Assembly: GCF_049446075.1 (NCBI RefSeq)
Contig: NZ_JBMSEB010000001.1
Coordinates: forward strand, 124,001-188,000
Length of the DNA: 64,000 nt
Reading direction: 5' to 3'
DNA from: Humibacter sp049446075
GTDB taxonomy: Bacteria > Actinomycetota > Actinomycetes > Actinomycetales > Microbacteriaceae
Part shown: one piece after another, positions 8,785 through 17,532 of the stretch
Position numbering within the stretch: position 1 is the stretch's first letter
How the letters are laid out: every line of letters starts with the position of its first letter
Notes under the pieces: model-generated
Told to the model about the DNA's origin: nothing
The model's database searches: none
Seen by the model: only the letters and a program-made list of their open reading frames with translations
Program-made: the position numbers and the translations under genes

Positions 8785-8790
8785 TAGGGT
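8785..8790 (+). promoter_or_regulatory. -10 element TAGGGT before pyrD
   Basis: TAGGGT lies 9 nt before the pyrD ATG in a short gap with no convincing Shine-Dalgarno sequence. It fits the leaderless arrangement seen before several other genes of this window. No good -35 is seen. Confidence 0.4.
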
Positions 8791-8799
8791 GACACAGGC

Positions 8800-9852
8800 A
8801 TGTATCGCATCCTGTTCTCGCTCGTCTTCAGGCACATGGACCCTGAGCGCGCCCACCATCTCGCCTTCGCCGTGATACGGATGATCTCGGCACTCGGCCT
8901 GCGTCGCCTCGTTTCGAGATTCACGCTCCCGAAGACGAACCGGTCGGTGCGGGCGCTCGGTCTCGAGTTCCCTACTCCGTTCGGAGTCGCCGCCGGTTTC
9001 GACAAGAACGCGACGGCCATCCTCGGCCTCGGTTCGCTCGGATTCGGACACGTGGAGGTGGGAACCGTGACCGCCATCCCGCAGCCCGGAAACCCGAGAC
9101 CGAGACTGTTCCGCCTCATCCCGGACCGGGCGATCGTCAACCGCATGGGCTTCAACAACGAGGGAGCGGCAGCCGCAGCCACGAGGGTCGCCAAAATCCG
9201 TTCGGCGCGTCGGCGACCCGTGGTGGGCGTGAACATCGGCAAGTCCCGTGTCGTCGAGGTGGCGGATGCCATCGCCGACTACCGCACGTCGGCTCGCGCT
9301 GCTGCCGCGGTCGCCGACTACCTCGTCGTCAACGTCAGCTCTCCGAACACCCCGGGTCTTCGCGATCTGCAGGCGGTTGACTCGCTGCGGCCACTGTTGC
9401 GCGCCGTCAAGGAGGAGGCCGGCGCAACACCGCTCCTCGTCAAGATCGCCCCCGACCTCGCCGACGCCGATGTGCTGGCCGTTGCCGAACTCGTCGGGGA
9501 ACTCGGCCTGGACGGGATCATCGCCACCAACACGACCACCTCCCGGGAAGGTCTGCGTACGCCGCCAGAGGTCGTGCAAGCGGCAGGAGCCGGTGGTCTC
9601 TCCGGCGCACCGCTTGCGCCTCGTTCGCTCGAGGTACTGCGACTGCTGCGCGCGAACGTACCGCACGAGCTGTGCATCATCTCGGTGGGTGGAGTCGCGA
9701 CAGCCAAGGACGTGACCGAGCGTCTGGCCGCCGGGGCCACCCTTGTCCAGGGCTATTCCGAGTTCATCTACCGCGGTCCGCTCTGGGCCAGGTCGATCAA
9801 TCGCGGCCTCGACCGGATGCCTGTGCCAAGCACCGAAGGCGGCCGCGGCTGA
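8800..9852 (+). CDS. pyrD: Quinone-dependent dihydroorotate dehydrogenase (class 2)
   Basis: A 350-residue class 2 PyrD, the flavoprotein that oxidises dihydroorotate to orotate in pyrimidine synthesis and passes electrons to the quinone pool. The extended N-terminal helical region (residues 1-40, FRHMDPERAHHLAFAVIRM) that binds the membrane and quinone is present, which separates it from the cytosolic class 1. Motifs include TPFGVAAGFDKNA, NRMGFNN, NVSSPNTPGLR with the catalytic serine region, and TNTTTSRE. It converges on the RNase H-like gene, with a short palindrome at its stop codon. Confidence 0.94.
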   Translation: MYRILFSLVFRHMDPERAHHLAFAVIRMISALGLRRLVSRFTLPKTNRSVRALGLEFPTPFGVAAGFDKNATAILGLGSLGFGHVEVGTVTAIPQPGNPRPRLFRLIPDRAIVNRMGFNNEGAAAAATRVAKIRSARRRPVVGVNIGKSRVVEVADAIADYRTSARAAAAVADYLVVNVSSPNTPGLRDLQAVDSLRPLLRAVKEEAGATPLLVKIAPDLADADVLAVAELVGELGLDGIIATNTTTSREGLRTPPEVVQAAGAGGLSGAPLAPRSLEVLRLLRANVPHELCIISVGGVATAKDVTERLAAGATLVQGYSEFIYRGPLWARSINRGLDRMPVPSTEGGRG

Positions 9853-9860
9853 CGCGGCCG
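9840..9860. terminator. Palindrome at the pyrD stop, possible bidirectional terminator
   Basis: CGGCCGCG and CGCGGCCG form a perfect 8-bp inverted repeat around a 5-nt loop that contains the pyrD stop codon. It lies between convergent genes. There is no T-run on either side, so a terminator role is only inferred. Confidence 0.35.
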
Positions 9861-9869
9861 GGCTCCCGC

Positions 9870-10820
9870 TCAGTCCGCCGGCGTTCCCTGGTGGAATCTA
9901 AGCCGCCACCGACCGCCGTCGCGCACCCACAGCGAGCTGCGCAGAGTCGCACCGCGCTCGTCCCTGGTGCGGAACACCAGCAGGATGCTGTCGGCAGCGA
10001 GCCTGTCGAGCGTGATCACCTCATCGAAGATGCCGCCGTCGACCGTGGGGGAGAGGGCCACGTCGTCTCGGCTCCACGCCCGACCTGAGCGGCCGATCTC
10101 GAGGAATTCCGGGTGCAGCAGAGCGCCGAGAGCCGCGACGTCGCCACGCACGCGCGGCGTGAGCAGCGACCTTTCCTGGCGCAGCACGACCTCTTCGTCC
10201 GGCTCCTCGGCGGCGAGATCGTCGAAGAGGGAGAGTTGCGGCGCCGGCGCAGCAGGCTCCGCCGTCCGGGCCTCCAGTCCGCTTGCTCGTCCCGCCTCCG
10301 CTGTCTGCGTCGCAGGCGAAGCGGATGCCTGGGCAGCCGTGTCGCGCTCCGTTCCGGCACTCCGCCAGCCCGGTCCGCTGTCGACGCGTGAGCCGTTCTG
10401 AAACGCGGTCGCCACGGCCCGCGCCCGCGCGTCCGCTGCCTCGTTCAGCGCGTGGCCGTTGTGTCCGCGCACCCACTCGAACGCGTAGCTGCGCCCGCTC
10501 AGAGCCGCGTCGAGCCGCTTGAGCAGATCCTGGTTCTGAACAGGCGCACCGTCGGCCTTGCGCCAGCCTTTGCGCTTCCAGCCAGGCATCCACTTCGTTA
10601 CCGCGTTGATGACGTACTGGCTATCGCACAGGATGCGAAGGTCGTCCGGTTCGCCTGCCGTGGACTCGAGCAGGTCGATGACGGCCATGAGCTCGCCCTG
10701 GTTGTTGGTGCCGTGCGGCCAGCCGCCGGCAGCCCACGTATCGTCGTCGACGTACCAGGCCCAGCCGGCAGGTCCTGGGTTGCCGAGGGCCGAGCCGTCC
10801 GCGGCAGCGGTGATCGTCAT
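9870..10820 (-). CDS. RNase HI-like domain fused to a DUF4440/NTF2-like domain
   Basis: The first 142 residues are an RNase HI: the four acidic catalytic residues Asp8, Glu43, Asp66 and Asp130 are all present (ADGS, QGEL, LCDSQ, EAADAR). After a Pro/Ala-rich linker of about 60 residues comes a domain of about 115 residues that resembles DUF4440 (SnoaL/NTF2-like): RQERSLLTPRVRGDVAALGALLHPEFLEIGRSG and a terminal WRLRFHQGT. The first domain should cut RNA in RNA-DNA hybrids; the role of the second is unknown. Both halves are on one open frame without a break. The ATG is not preceded by a strong ribosome site. Confidence 0.82.
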   Translation of the reverse strand: MTITAAADGSALGNPGPAGWAWYVDDDTWAAGGWPHGTNNQGELMAVIDLLESTAGEPDDLRILCDSQYVINAVTKWMPGWKRKGWRKADGAPVQNQDLLKRLDAALSGRSYAFEWVRGHNGHALNEAADARARAVATAFQNGSRVDSGPGWRSAGTERDTAAQASASPATQTAEAGRASGLEARTAEPAAPAPQLSLFDDLAAEEPDEEVVLRQERSLLTPRVRGDVAALGALLHPEFLEIGRSGRAWSRDDVALSPTVDGGIFDEVITLDRLAADSILLVFRTRDERGATLRSSLWVRDGGRWRLRFHQGTPAD

Positions 10821-10830
10821 TGCGGCGCTG

Positions 10831-11397
10831 CTAGGCGGGGTACTGGCCGCGTCTGGTCTGCGGCTTGGGAACCCGGATCATACGGAACTGCAACGCACGC
10901 ATGACGGCATACCAGGTCAGACCGCGCTCCAGAGTGTCGAACTTGGTGCGCAACCGGCGCTTCATGCTGAACACCATGATCGCCGAGTCGACGATGGCGA
11001 GCGCGAAGAAGGCCCAGAGAACGATGATGCCGTAGTACTGCAGCGCAGGCACCGGCACGAACGTGAAGACGATGATCACGAGCATGACCGGCATCAAGAA
11101 CTCGGCGATGGTGTACCTGGCATCCACGTAGTCGCGCACGAACCTGCGCTGCGGACCGCGGTCACGCTGCGTCAGATAGCGTTCGTCGCCAGCCGCCATT
11201 CCGAGCCTTGCACGCTCCCTGGCCTCGGCGTTCTTCTGCCGTGCCTCGCGTGCCGCCGCCTTGCGGTCCGCGGGCACGAGCGGACGCTTGCGCGCTGCCT
11301 CGCGCTCTGCACGACTAGGAGTAGCTCGCCCCTTGCCGCTCTGGTGCGCCTCCTCTTCGGGAGCCGGCTGCGCGGTGGGTTCTGCTCGTCTGGCCAC
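10831..11397 (-). CDS. DUF3043 membrane protein
   Basis: A 188-residue protein of the actinobacterial DUF3043 family. The first 85 residues are highly charged and rich in Ala, Arg and Glu (REARQKNAEARERARLG); two hydrophobic helices follow at about residues 98-145 (FLMPVMLVIIVFTFVPV and YYGIIVLWAFFALAIVDSAI), then a basic tail. The function is unknown. It lies 10 bp upstream of the RNase H-like gene on the same strand, so the two probably share a transcript, and it diverges from the M20 dipeptidase gene. Confidence 0.85.
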   Translation of the reverse strand: MARRAEPTAQPAPEEEAHQSGKGRATPSRAEREAARKRPLVPADRKAAAREARQKNAEARERARLGMAAGDERYLTQRDRGPQRRFVRDYVDARYTIAEFLMPVMLVIIVFTFVPVPALQYYGIIVLWAFFALAIVDSAIMVFSMKRRLRTKFDTLERGLTWYAVMRALQFRMIRVPKPQTRRGQYPA

Positions 11398-11422
11398 GGA
11401 AAGTCCTCGATCTCGGTCCCGT

Positions 11423-11428
11423 TAAGAT
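11423..11428 (+). promoter_or_regulatory. -10 element TAAGAT of leaderless dipeptidase gene
   Basis: TAAGAT stands 7 nt before the ATG of the M20 dipeptidase with no ribosome site between them. It lies in the 38-bp gap between divergent genes. Confidence 0.5.
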
Positions 11429-11435
11429 TACCCGC

Positions 11436-12842
11436 ATGAGCGACGCCGATCAGCCACGCGATGACCTGACAACCGCACTACGCGACACCGTTCAGGCGGG
11501 TGTGCCGCAAGCGGTAGCCGAACTGACCGAGCTCGTGCGCATCCCTTCGGTCTCGTGGTCGGCTTTCGAGCCCGCGAACGTCCAGCGGAGCGCGGAGGCG
11601 GTCGCCGGTCTGCTGCGGGGACTCGGCGTCTTCGAAACGGTCGAGGTGGCACGCGCCGCGATCGGCGAAAGCGGGGAGCAGGGCCAGCCCGCCGTGATAG
11701 CAAGGCGGTCGGCTCGCGGGGGAGCGCCGACCGTGCTGCTCTACGCACACCACGACGTGCAACCGCCTGGCAAAGACGAGGATTGGCAGTCCTCGCCGTT
11801 CGAGCCGGTCGTGCGAGGGGATCGCCTCTACGCAAGGGGTGCAGCGGACGACAAGGCGGGCGTCATGACGCACGTGGCGGCCATTCGCGCCGTCACGGAA
11901 CTGCTCGGACAAGACTTCGACCTCGGCATCGCCGTCTTCATCGAGGGTGAGGAGGAGTACGGGTCGCGTTCGTTCGCGAACTTTCTCGCCGAGCACAGGG
12001 ATGCCCTGGCGGCCGACGCGATCGTGGTGGCGGACTCCGACAACTGGAGCATCGACGTTCCTTCGCTCACGGTGGGTCTCAGAGGCAACGTCACCTTCCG
12101 GCTCACGGTCTCGACCTTGGAGCACGCTTCGCACTCCGGCATGTACGGAGGCGGGGTTCCCGACGCCATGATGCCGCTCGTGAGACTGCTCGCGTCGCTG
12201 CACGACGAATCGGGAGCCGTGGCGGTCGAGGGCATGACGAGCCACGAGGCACAGGTTCCCGAGTCCTCGGAAGGCGACCTGCGCCGCGACGCTGCCGTGC
12301 TCGACGGCGTCTCGCTGGTCGGTAGGGGTCCCGTGCTCTCCAGGCTCTGGAACCAGCCCACCATCACAGTGACCGGCATCGATGCGCCCAGCGTTGCGAA
12401 TGCATCCAACACACTCCTACCGTCCGCAGCGGTGCGCATCAGCGCTCGCGTCGCGCCTGGCCAGCGGGCGGCCGATGCGTACGCAGCGCTCGAAGGGCAC
12501 CTGCGCGCGCACGTTCCGTTCGGAGCGCACCTGCAGATCGACGACGTCGACCTCGGCGACCCGTTCCTCGTCGATACGAGCGGCTGGGCGGCCGTGGAGG
12601 CGAAAGCGGCCATGAGGGATGCGTGGGGCGCCGAACCAGTGGAAGCCGGTATCGGCGGCAGCATCCCCTTCATAGCCGACCTCGTTCGGGAGTTCCCGGA
12701 GGCGCAGATTCTCGTGACGGGAGTGGAAGACCCGGACACCAGGGCGCACAGCCCCAACGAATCGCTGCATCTCGGCGTCTTCCGGCGGGCCATCCTCACC
12801 GAGGCTCTGCTGCTCGCCAGACTGAATGCGCGGGCATCCTGA
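11436..12842 (+). CDS. M20 family metallodipeptidase
   Basis: A 468-residue M20 peptidase related to PepV/CNDP-type dipeptidases. The zinc site is visible: YAHHDVQPPG supplies the first histidine and aspartate, GAADDKAG the bridging aspartate, EGEEEYGS the catalytic glutamate and a ligand, DSDNW the next, and HSPNES near the C-terminus the last histidine. A dimerisation insert lies between about residues 200 and 320. It would hydrolyse dipeptides or similar small amides in the cytoplasm; the substrate is not predictable. Translation is probably leaderless. Confidence 0.88.
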   Translation: MSDADQPRDDLTTALRDTVQAGVPQAVAELTELVRIPSVSWSAFEPANVQRSAEAVAGLLRGLGVFETVEVARAAIGESGEQGQPAVIARRSARGGAPTVLLYAHHDVQPPGKDEDWQSSPFEPVVRGDRLYARGAADDKAGVMTHVAAIRAVTELLGQDFDLGIAVFIEGEEEYGSRSFANFLAEHRDALAADAIVVADSDNWSIDVPSLTVGLRGNVTFRLTVSTLEHASHSGMYGGGVPDAMMPLVRLLASLHDESGAVAVEGMTSHEAQVPESSEGDLRRDAAVLDGVSLVGRGPVLSRLWNQPTITVTGIDAPSVANASNTLLPSAAVRISARVAPGQRAADAYAALEGHLRAHVPFGAHLQIDDVDLGDPFLVDTSGWAAVEAKAAMRDAWGAEPVEAGIGGSIPFIADLVREFPEAQILVTGVEDPDTRAHSPNESLHLGVFRRAILTEALLLARLNARAS

Positions 12843-12916
12843 CGGCCCTCACTCATCTCCAGGGCGCCTGACCTACACTGGTGCAACGTACGACTTGACA
12901 AGGAATGAGGCACTCG

Positions 12917-13291
12917 ATGAGCGACACGATTCTCACCGGCGCCGGCACGCTGGCCGAGCCGAAGGCACACGGTGTGCTCCTGACGGATGCCGCCGCCGAC
13001 AAGGTGCGCAGCCTGCTCGAACAGGAGGGCCGTGATGACCTCCGCCTGCGCCTCGCGGTGCAGCCCGGCGGATGCTCCGGTCTGATCTATCAGCTCTACT
13101 TCGACGAGCGGTATATGGACGGCGATGCCACGGTCGATTTCGACGGCGTCGAGGTCATCGTCGACAAGATGAGCGCCCCGTACCTCGACGGCGCGACGAT
13201 CGATTTCGAAGACACGATCCAGAAGCAGGGCTTCACGATCGACAACCCGAATGCGACGGGAAGCTGCGCCTGCGGCGACAGCTTCCACTGA
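12917..13291 (+). CDS. erpA: Iron-sulfur cluster insertion protein ErpA
   Basis: A 124-residue A-type Fe-S carrier (HesB/IscA family) that hands clusters to apo-enzymes. The three cluster cysteines are in GGCSG and in CACGDS at the C-terminus. The ATG chosen starts MSDTILTG and has a GAGG ribosome site 7 nt upstream; an earlier in-frame ATG at 12905 is right on top of an AAGGA sequence and is less likely. It is a single-gene unit ending in a clear terminator and lies just before the cytochrome oxidase genes, whose Fe-S partner QcrA might use it, though this is only context. Confidence 0.92.
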   Translation: MSDTILTGAGTLAEPKAHGVLLTDAAADKVRSLLEQEGRDDLRLRLAVQPGGCSGLIYQLYFDERYMDGDATVDFDGVEVIVDKMSAPYLDGATIDFEDTIQKQGFTIDNPNATGSCACGDSFH

Positions 13292-13315
13292 CTCTTCCCC
13301 TCATCTGGGAATGAG

Positions 13316-13343
13316 AAGGACCGGCCGATCAGCCGGTCCTTTT
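13316..13343 (+). terminator. Rho-independent terminator after erpA
   Basis: A 10-bp perfect stem (AAGGACCGGC with GCCGGTCCTT) around a 6-nt loop, followed by a short T-run, 25 bp downstream of the erpA stop. Confidence 0.85.
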
Positions 13344-13478
13344 CGCATTTCCGAAGGCTGGTTTCGGGCGTCGCGGGGGCGCGTGCGGCATACGAAGCAC
13401 CGTTTGATGGCAGTAGGCTAGGACTGGTCATCGCAGGGGCGGACGCCGCTGCGCCCACGAATCATCGAAAGGTCACCG

Positions 13479-14378
13479 GTGCGTCACAATCGCCGTTTCC
13501 GATGGGCTGCAGTTCCGATCGCAGCAATGGTTGCGCTGGTATTGGCCGGTTGCACGCAGTCCCAGTTGAACGGATTCCTACCGGGATTCGACGGCAAGAC
13601 ACCGGTCACGAACCACACCGAACGGGTCTCCGGCCTGTGGGTGACCTCGTGGATCGTTCTTCTCCTCGTCGGGCTCGTGGTGTGGGGCCTGATCATCTGG
13701 TGCGTCATCGTCTACCGCCGCCGCAAGGGGCAGACGGGCATCCCGGCACAGCTGCGGTACAACATGCCGATCGAGATCTTCTACACGATCGTGCCGTTCG
13801 TGCTGATCATCGGCTTCTTCGCCTTCACGACTCGTGATCAGGATGCGATCGAGAAGCCGTATGCGCACCCGGACCTGACCGTGCAGGTCTACGGCAAGCA
13901 GTGGTCCTGGGACTTCAACTACCTCAGCGACGGTGTCTACGACCCAGGCATCCAGGCGCAGCCCGACGACAAGTCCGGGGCGCCGTCCGGGTCGGTCGTC
14001 GAGAGCCAGATTCCCACGCTGTACCTGCCCGTCGACAAGAAGGTGACGATCAAGCTCGACTCGCGCGACGTCATCCACTCGTTCTGGGTTCCGGCCTTCC
14101 TCTACAAGAAGGACGTCTTCCCCGGACACACGAATTACATGTACCTCGAGCCGACACGCGAGGGGACCTACGCGGGCAAGTGCGCGGAGCTCTGCGGCGA
14201 GTATCACTCGGCGATGCTCTTCAATGTGAAGGTCGTCTCCGAAGACGAGTACAAGCAGCACATCCAGGATCTGAAGGATCGCGGCTACACCGGACAGTTG
14301 GGATCCGGCGTCGACCGCAATAGAAACCTTCCTGGTACGAGCGCACCCAAGAACCCGGAGAAAGGGACCGGAGAATGA
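13479..14378 (+). CDS. ctaC: Cytochrome c oxidase (aa3) subunit II
   Basis: A 299-residue subunit II of the aa3 oxidase. It begins with a lipoprotein signal peptide whose lipobox LAGC places the lipidated Cys at residue 25. Two membrane helices follow (about 50-77 and 92-118). The periplasmic cupredoxin domain carries the CuA ligands in the C-terminal CAELCGEYHSAM motif and the upstream HSFWVPAF histidine, plus the electron-entry tryptophan region QWSWDFNY. The GTG start has a GGTCACC-type leader without a strong ribosome site. It overlaps ctaD by four bases (ATGA), so they are translationally coupled. Confidence 0.96.
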   Translation: MRHNRRFRWAAVPIAAMVALVLAGCTQSQLNGFLPGFDGKTPVTNHTERVSGLWVTSWIVLLLVGLVVWGLIIWCVIVYRRRKGQTGIPAQLRYNMPIEIFYTIVPFVLIIGFFAFTTRDQDAIEKPYAHPDLTVQVYGKQWSWDFNYLSDGVYDPGIQAQPDDKSGAPSGSVVESQIPTLYLPVDKKVTIKLDSRDVIHSFWVPAFLYKKDVFPGHTNYMYLEPTREGTYAGKCAELCGEYHSAMLFNVKVVSEDEYKQHIQDLKDRGYTGQLGSGVDRNRNLPGTSAPKNPEKGTGE

Positions 14379-16123
14379 GCACGACCACAGCACCGGCTCC
14401 CGCCGCGGCGACGCCGTCGGCGACCGCCCAGATCCTCGGTGCCACGAACGTGCACCGCAAGGGCAACGTCCTGGTGAACTGGATCACGTCCACCGACCAC
14501 AAGACCATCGGGTATCTGTACCTGATCACCTCGTTCGTGTACTTCTGCATCGGCGGGGTGATGGCCCTCATCATCCGCGCCCAGCTGTTCGAGCCGGGCC
14601 TCGAGGTGGTGCAGACCCGTGAGCAGTACAACCAGCTCTTCACGATGCACGGCACGATCATGCTGCTCATGTTCGCGACACCGCTCTTCGCCGGATTCAC
14701 GAACGTGATCATGCCTCTGCAGATCGGCGCGCCCGATGTGGCGTTCCCGCGTCTGAACGCCTTGGCGTACTGGCTCTTCAACTTCGGTTCGCTGATCGCG
14801 GTGGCCGGCTTCCTCACGCCGCAGGGCGCGGCGTCCTTCGGTTGGTTCGCCTACCAGCCCCTGGCGTCGACTACGTTCTCGCCAGGTCTCGGCGGGAATA
14901 TGTGGATGCTCGGTCTCGGCATCTCCGGTTTCGGCACGATCCTCGGCGGTGTCAACTTCATCACCACGATCATCACGCTGCGCGCCCCTGGCATGACCAT
15001 GTTCCGCATGCCGATCTTCACCTGGAACGCGCTCGTCACCTCGATCCTGGTCTTGATGGCGTTCCCGGTGCTGGCCGCGGCCATCTTCGGGGCCTCGGCC
15101 GACCGCATTCTGGATGCGCACATCTTCGATGCCAGCACGGGCGGCGCGATTCTGTGGCAGCACCTGTTCTGGTTCTTCGGGCATCCCGAGGTGTACATCA
15201 TCGCGTTGCCGTTCTTCGGCATCGTGAGCGAGGTGTTCCCGGTCTTCAGCCGAAAACCCATCTTCGGTTACAAGACGCTCATCTATGCGACGATCTCGAT
15301 CGCGGCGCTGTCGGTGACCGTGTGGGCGCACCACATGTATGTCACGGGCATGGTTCTGTTGCCGTTCTTCTCGCTGATGACGATGCTGATCGCGGTACCG
15401 ACCGGCGTGAAGATCTTCAACTGGATCGGCACCATGTGGCGCGGCTCGATCACGTTCGAGTCGCCGATGCTGTGGGCCATCGGCTTTCTGATCACGTTCA
15501 CCTTCGGCGGGCTGACCGGTATCATCCTGGCCTCCCCTCCACTGGACTTCCATGTCTCCGACTCGTACTTCGTGGTGGCGCACTTCCACTACGTGGTGTT
15601 CGGAACGGTCGTGTTCGCCATGTTCTCCGGCTTCTACTTCTGGTGGCCGAAGTGGACGGGCAAGATGCTCAACGACCGGCTGGGCAAGTGGCATTTCTGG
15701 TTGTTGTTCATCGGCTTCCACACCACCTTCCTGATCCAGCACTGGCTGGGAGTTGTGGGTATGCCGCGCCGGTACTACACGTACCTTCCTCAGGACGGCT
15801 TCACCTGGATGAACCAGGTGTCCACGATCGGTGCCGGCATTCTGGCGATCTCGATGATCCCGTTCTTCCTCAACGTGTACATCACGGCCCGGTCGGGTGC
15901 GAGGGTGACCGTGAACGACCCGTGGGGCTACGGCAGGTCGCTGGAGTGGGCGACAAGCTGCCCGCCGCCGCGGCACAACTTCACGTCCATCCCGCGCATC
16001 CGCAGCGAGTCGCCCGCCTTCGACCTCAACCACCCCGAGGTCGGCATCCCGATCGGGGTGGGACCAGGCAAGGACGCTCCTGACGCCCCCGTCGTCGACG
16101 CCGATTCTGCAAAGGTGAAGTGA
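14375..16123 (+). CDS. ctaD: Cytochrome c oxidase (aa3) subunit I
   Basis: A 582-residue catalytic subunit I with about twelve membrane helices. It holds the heme a and heme a3-CuB centre: FTMHGTIM (heme a ligand), the WFFGHPEVYIIALP loop with the cross-linked His-Tyr pair, WAHHMYVTG with two CuB histidines, and VAHFHYVVFG with the two heme ligands. It reduces oxygen to water and pumps protons as part of the bc1-aa3 supercomplex. The last 50 residues are a cytoplasmic tail. Coupled to ctaC upstream and separated from ctaF by one base. Confidence 0.97.
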   Translation: MSTTTAPAPAAATPSATAQILGATNVHRKGNVLVNWITSTDHKTIGYLYLITSFVYFCIGGVMALIIRAQLFEPGLEVVQTREQYNQLFTMHGTIMLLMFATPLFAGFTNVIMPLQIGAPDVAFPRLNALAYWLFNFGSLIAVAGFLTPQGAASFGWFAYQPLASTTFSPGLGGNMWMLGLGISGFGTILGGVNFITTIITLRAPGMTMFRMPIFTWNALVTSILVLMAFPVLAAAIFGASADRILDAHIFDASTGGAILWQHLFWFFGHPEVYIIALPFFGIVSEVFPVFSRKPIFGYKTLIYATISIAALSVTVWAHHMYVTGMVLLPFFSLMTMLIAVPTGVKIFNWIGTMWRGSITFESPMLWAIGFLITFTFGGLTGIILASPPLDFHVSDSYFVVAHFHYVVFGTVVFAMFSGFYFWWPKWTGKMLNDRLGKWHFWLLFIGFHTTFLIQHWLGVVGMPRRYYTYLPQDGFTWMNQVSTIGAGILAISMIPFFLNVYITARSGARVTVNDPWGYGRSLEWATSCPPPRHNFTSIPRIRSESPAFDLNHPEVGIPIGVGPGKDAPDAPVVDADSAKVK

Positions 16124-16124
16124 C

Positions 16125-16550
16125 ATGCGCACGAGTGCAACGCTGTTCTGGGTCATCACGGTCTTCTTCTTCGCGTCCGCGATCGCGTACACCGTGTGGT
16201 CCTGGTATTACTACCCGCACCACGCGCTCGAGCCGGTGGGCACGGTTGCGCTGACACTGACCGGCGTGCTCGGCGCTTTCATCGCCTTCTTCCTGGCGAG
16301 AACGCACGCCACGCAGAACGGCGTGGAGCTGCCCGAGGACCGTCTTGACGCGAACATCGATGATGGCGACCCTGAGCTCGGGCACTTCAGCCCGTGGAGC
16401 TGGTGGCCCTTCATGCTCGGGCTCTCCATTGCGATCGGTGCCCTCGGCATCGCCGTGGGATGGTGGATCGTCCCGATCGGCGGAGCGCTTGCGGCCGTGA
16501 GTCTTGTCGGTTGGGTCTACGAGTACTACCGGGGCTACTTCGCCCGCTGA
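16125..16550 (+). CDS. ctaF: Cytochrome c oxidase subunit 4 (actinobacterial CtaF)
   Basis: A 141-residue small membrane subunit found in actinobacterial aa3 oxidases. Four hydrophobic helices are visible (about residues 8-30, 40-60, 85-108 and 110-128), with the characteristic FSPWSWWPF motif near residue 87. It follows ctaD by one base and closes the ctaC-ctaD-ctaF operon, which ends in a strong terminator. Its role is structural within the supercomplex. Confidence 0.93.
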   Translation: MRTSATLFWVITVFFFASAIAYTVWSWYYYPHHALEPVGTVALTLTGVLGAFIAFFLARTHATQNGVELPEDRLDANIDDGDPELGHFSPWSWWPFMLGLSIAIGALGIAVGWWIVPIGGALAAVSLVGWVYEYYRGYFAR

Positions 16551-16570
16551 TAGCTCGACTGAGTCAGAGG

Positions 16571-16610
16571 AGCGGCTCCCACGGAACACTTCTTCCGGGG
16601 GAGCCGCTTT
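16571..16610. terminator. Terminator between ctaF and rlmA
   Basis: AGCGGCTCCC and GGGAGCCGCT form a perfect 10-bp stem around an 18-nt loop, followed by a short T-run. It lies between convergent genes and may work in both directions. Confidence 0.8.
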
Positions 16611-16628
16611 CTCGTGTGCTTCGATGCG

Positions 16629-17501
16629 TCACGCGCGTGGCGTAGACGAGTCGACGTCCACTGGCGCTGCGTGGGTGCGCGAACGGAACCTCAGCACGTC
16701 GACGGCCACGGTTACCTCGGGTGGCATCGCGGCGGGGGAGAGGACCGCTCCGTGGTGTGCGGACGGTCCCATCGAGCGCAGAGCCATCGCCGTCTCGTGT
16801 GAGACGGCCAGCGTGTAGCGCACGGGAGTCGACTGTTCGAGCACGAAATCGTCCGCGAAGTCTTCTGTGATGCGGAGCGACTTGTCTGCCGGTACGTCGA
16901 GCATGGGCAGGGCACGGCGCAGCTCGAGAAGGTGATCCTGCTGCGGCGTGACGATGACGAGGCATCCATCGGGTGCCAGGACCCGGCGGAACTCTCCCAC
17001 GTTCCGGGGAGCGAACACGTTGATGATGGCGTCGGCGGCTCCGTCCCTGATGGGCAGAGGGCGCCAGGTATCGGCGACCAGCCCGTCCGCGCGTTCTCGT
17101 CCGAGCCGCCGCACGCTCCTGTGGACGGCGTCGGGCGCGATGTCCGTCGCCAGGGCTCGCCCGGTCATCTGTGTGCGACCAAGGATGGCTGAGGAGTAGT
17201 GCCCGGTGCCGCTGCCAGCATCCAATAGGCGCTGGGGGATGCCCGTGGACAGCACGCTGTCGGCCACGACTCGAACCACCGGGTCGTAGGCGCCGCCGCT
17301 GAGAAGCGCGCTGCGGGCGTCGAGCATGTCCGGGGTGTCGCCCGCGATGCGCGGTTGCGACGACAACAGGTTGACGTAGCCGTGCTTCTTGGCGTCGAAC
17401 CGGTGGCCGGCGTCGCACCCCAAGACAAGAGGAGGAATGGGGGAGAGCGCGCCGGTACAGATCGGGCACCGAAGCCACTCCGACAGTGTCGTGAGTGTCA
17501 T
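16629..17501 (-). CDS. rlmA: RlmA-type 23S rRNA (guanine-N1)-methyltransferase
   Basis: A 290-residue methyltransferase. The N-terminal zinc knuckle has Cys12, Cys15, Cys29 and His33 (CPICTG, CDAGH), then FDAKKHGYVNLL, a signature of the RlmA/TlrB family. The SAM-binding core starts at LLDAGSGTGHYS (about residue 91). RlmA homologues methylate G745 or G748 of helix 35 in 23S rRNA; some confer macrolide resistance, so the exact nucleotide is not certain. It lies 31 bp downstream of qcrB and may be the last gene of that transcript. Confidence 0.85.
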   Translation of the reverse strand: MTLTTLSEWLRCPICTGALSPIPPLVLGCDAGHRFDAKKHGYVNLLSSQPRIAGDTPDMLDARSALLSGGAYDPVVRVVADSVLSTGIPQRLLDAGSGTGHYSSAILGRTQMTGRALATDIAPDAVHRSVRRLGRERADGLVADTWRPLPIRDGAADAIINVFAPRNVGEFRRVLAPDGCLVIVTPQQDHLLELRRALPMLDVPADKSLRITEDFADDFVLEQSTPVRYTLAVSHETAMALRSMGPSAHHGAVLSPAAMPPEVTVAVDVLRFRSRTHAAPVDVDSSTPRA

Positions 17502-17532
17502 CGGTGCCCGATCGAGCGTCTACTGTGCAGAC

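Noticed and set aside
12894..12899. TTGACA before erpA as a -35 element
   Set aside because: It lies only about 20 bp before the start codon, leaving no room for a -10 and a leader; it overlaps the ribosome site region.
14285..16192. A 635-codon minus-strand frame opposite ctaC and ctaD
   Set aside because: Arg/His/Asp-rich shadow of the oxidase genes with no domain.
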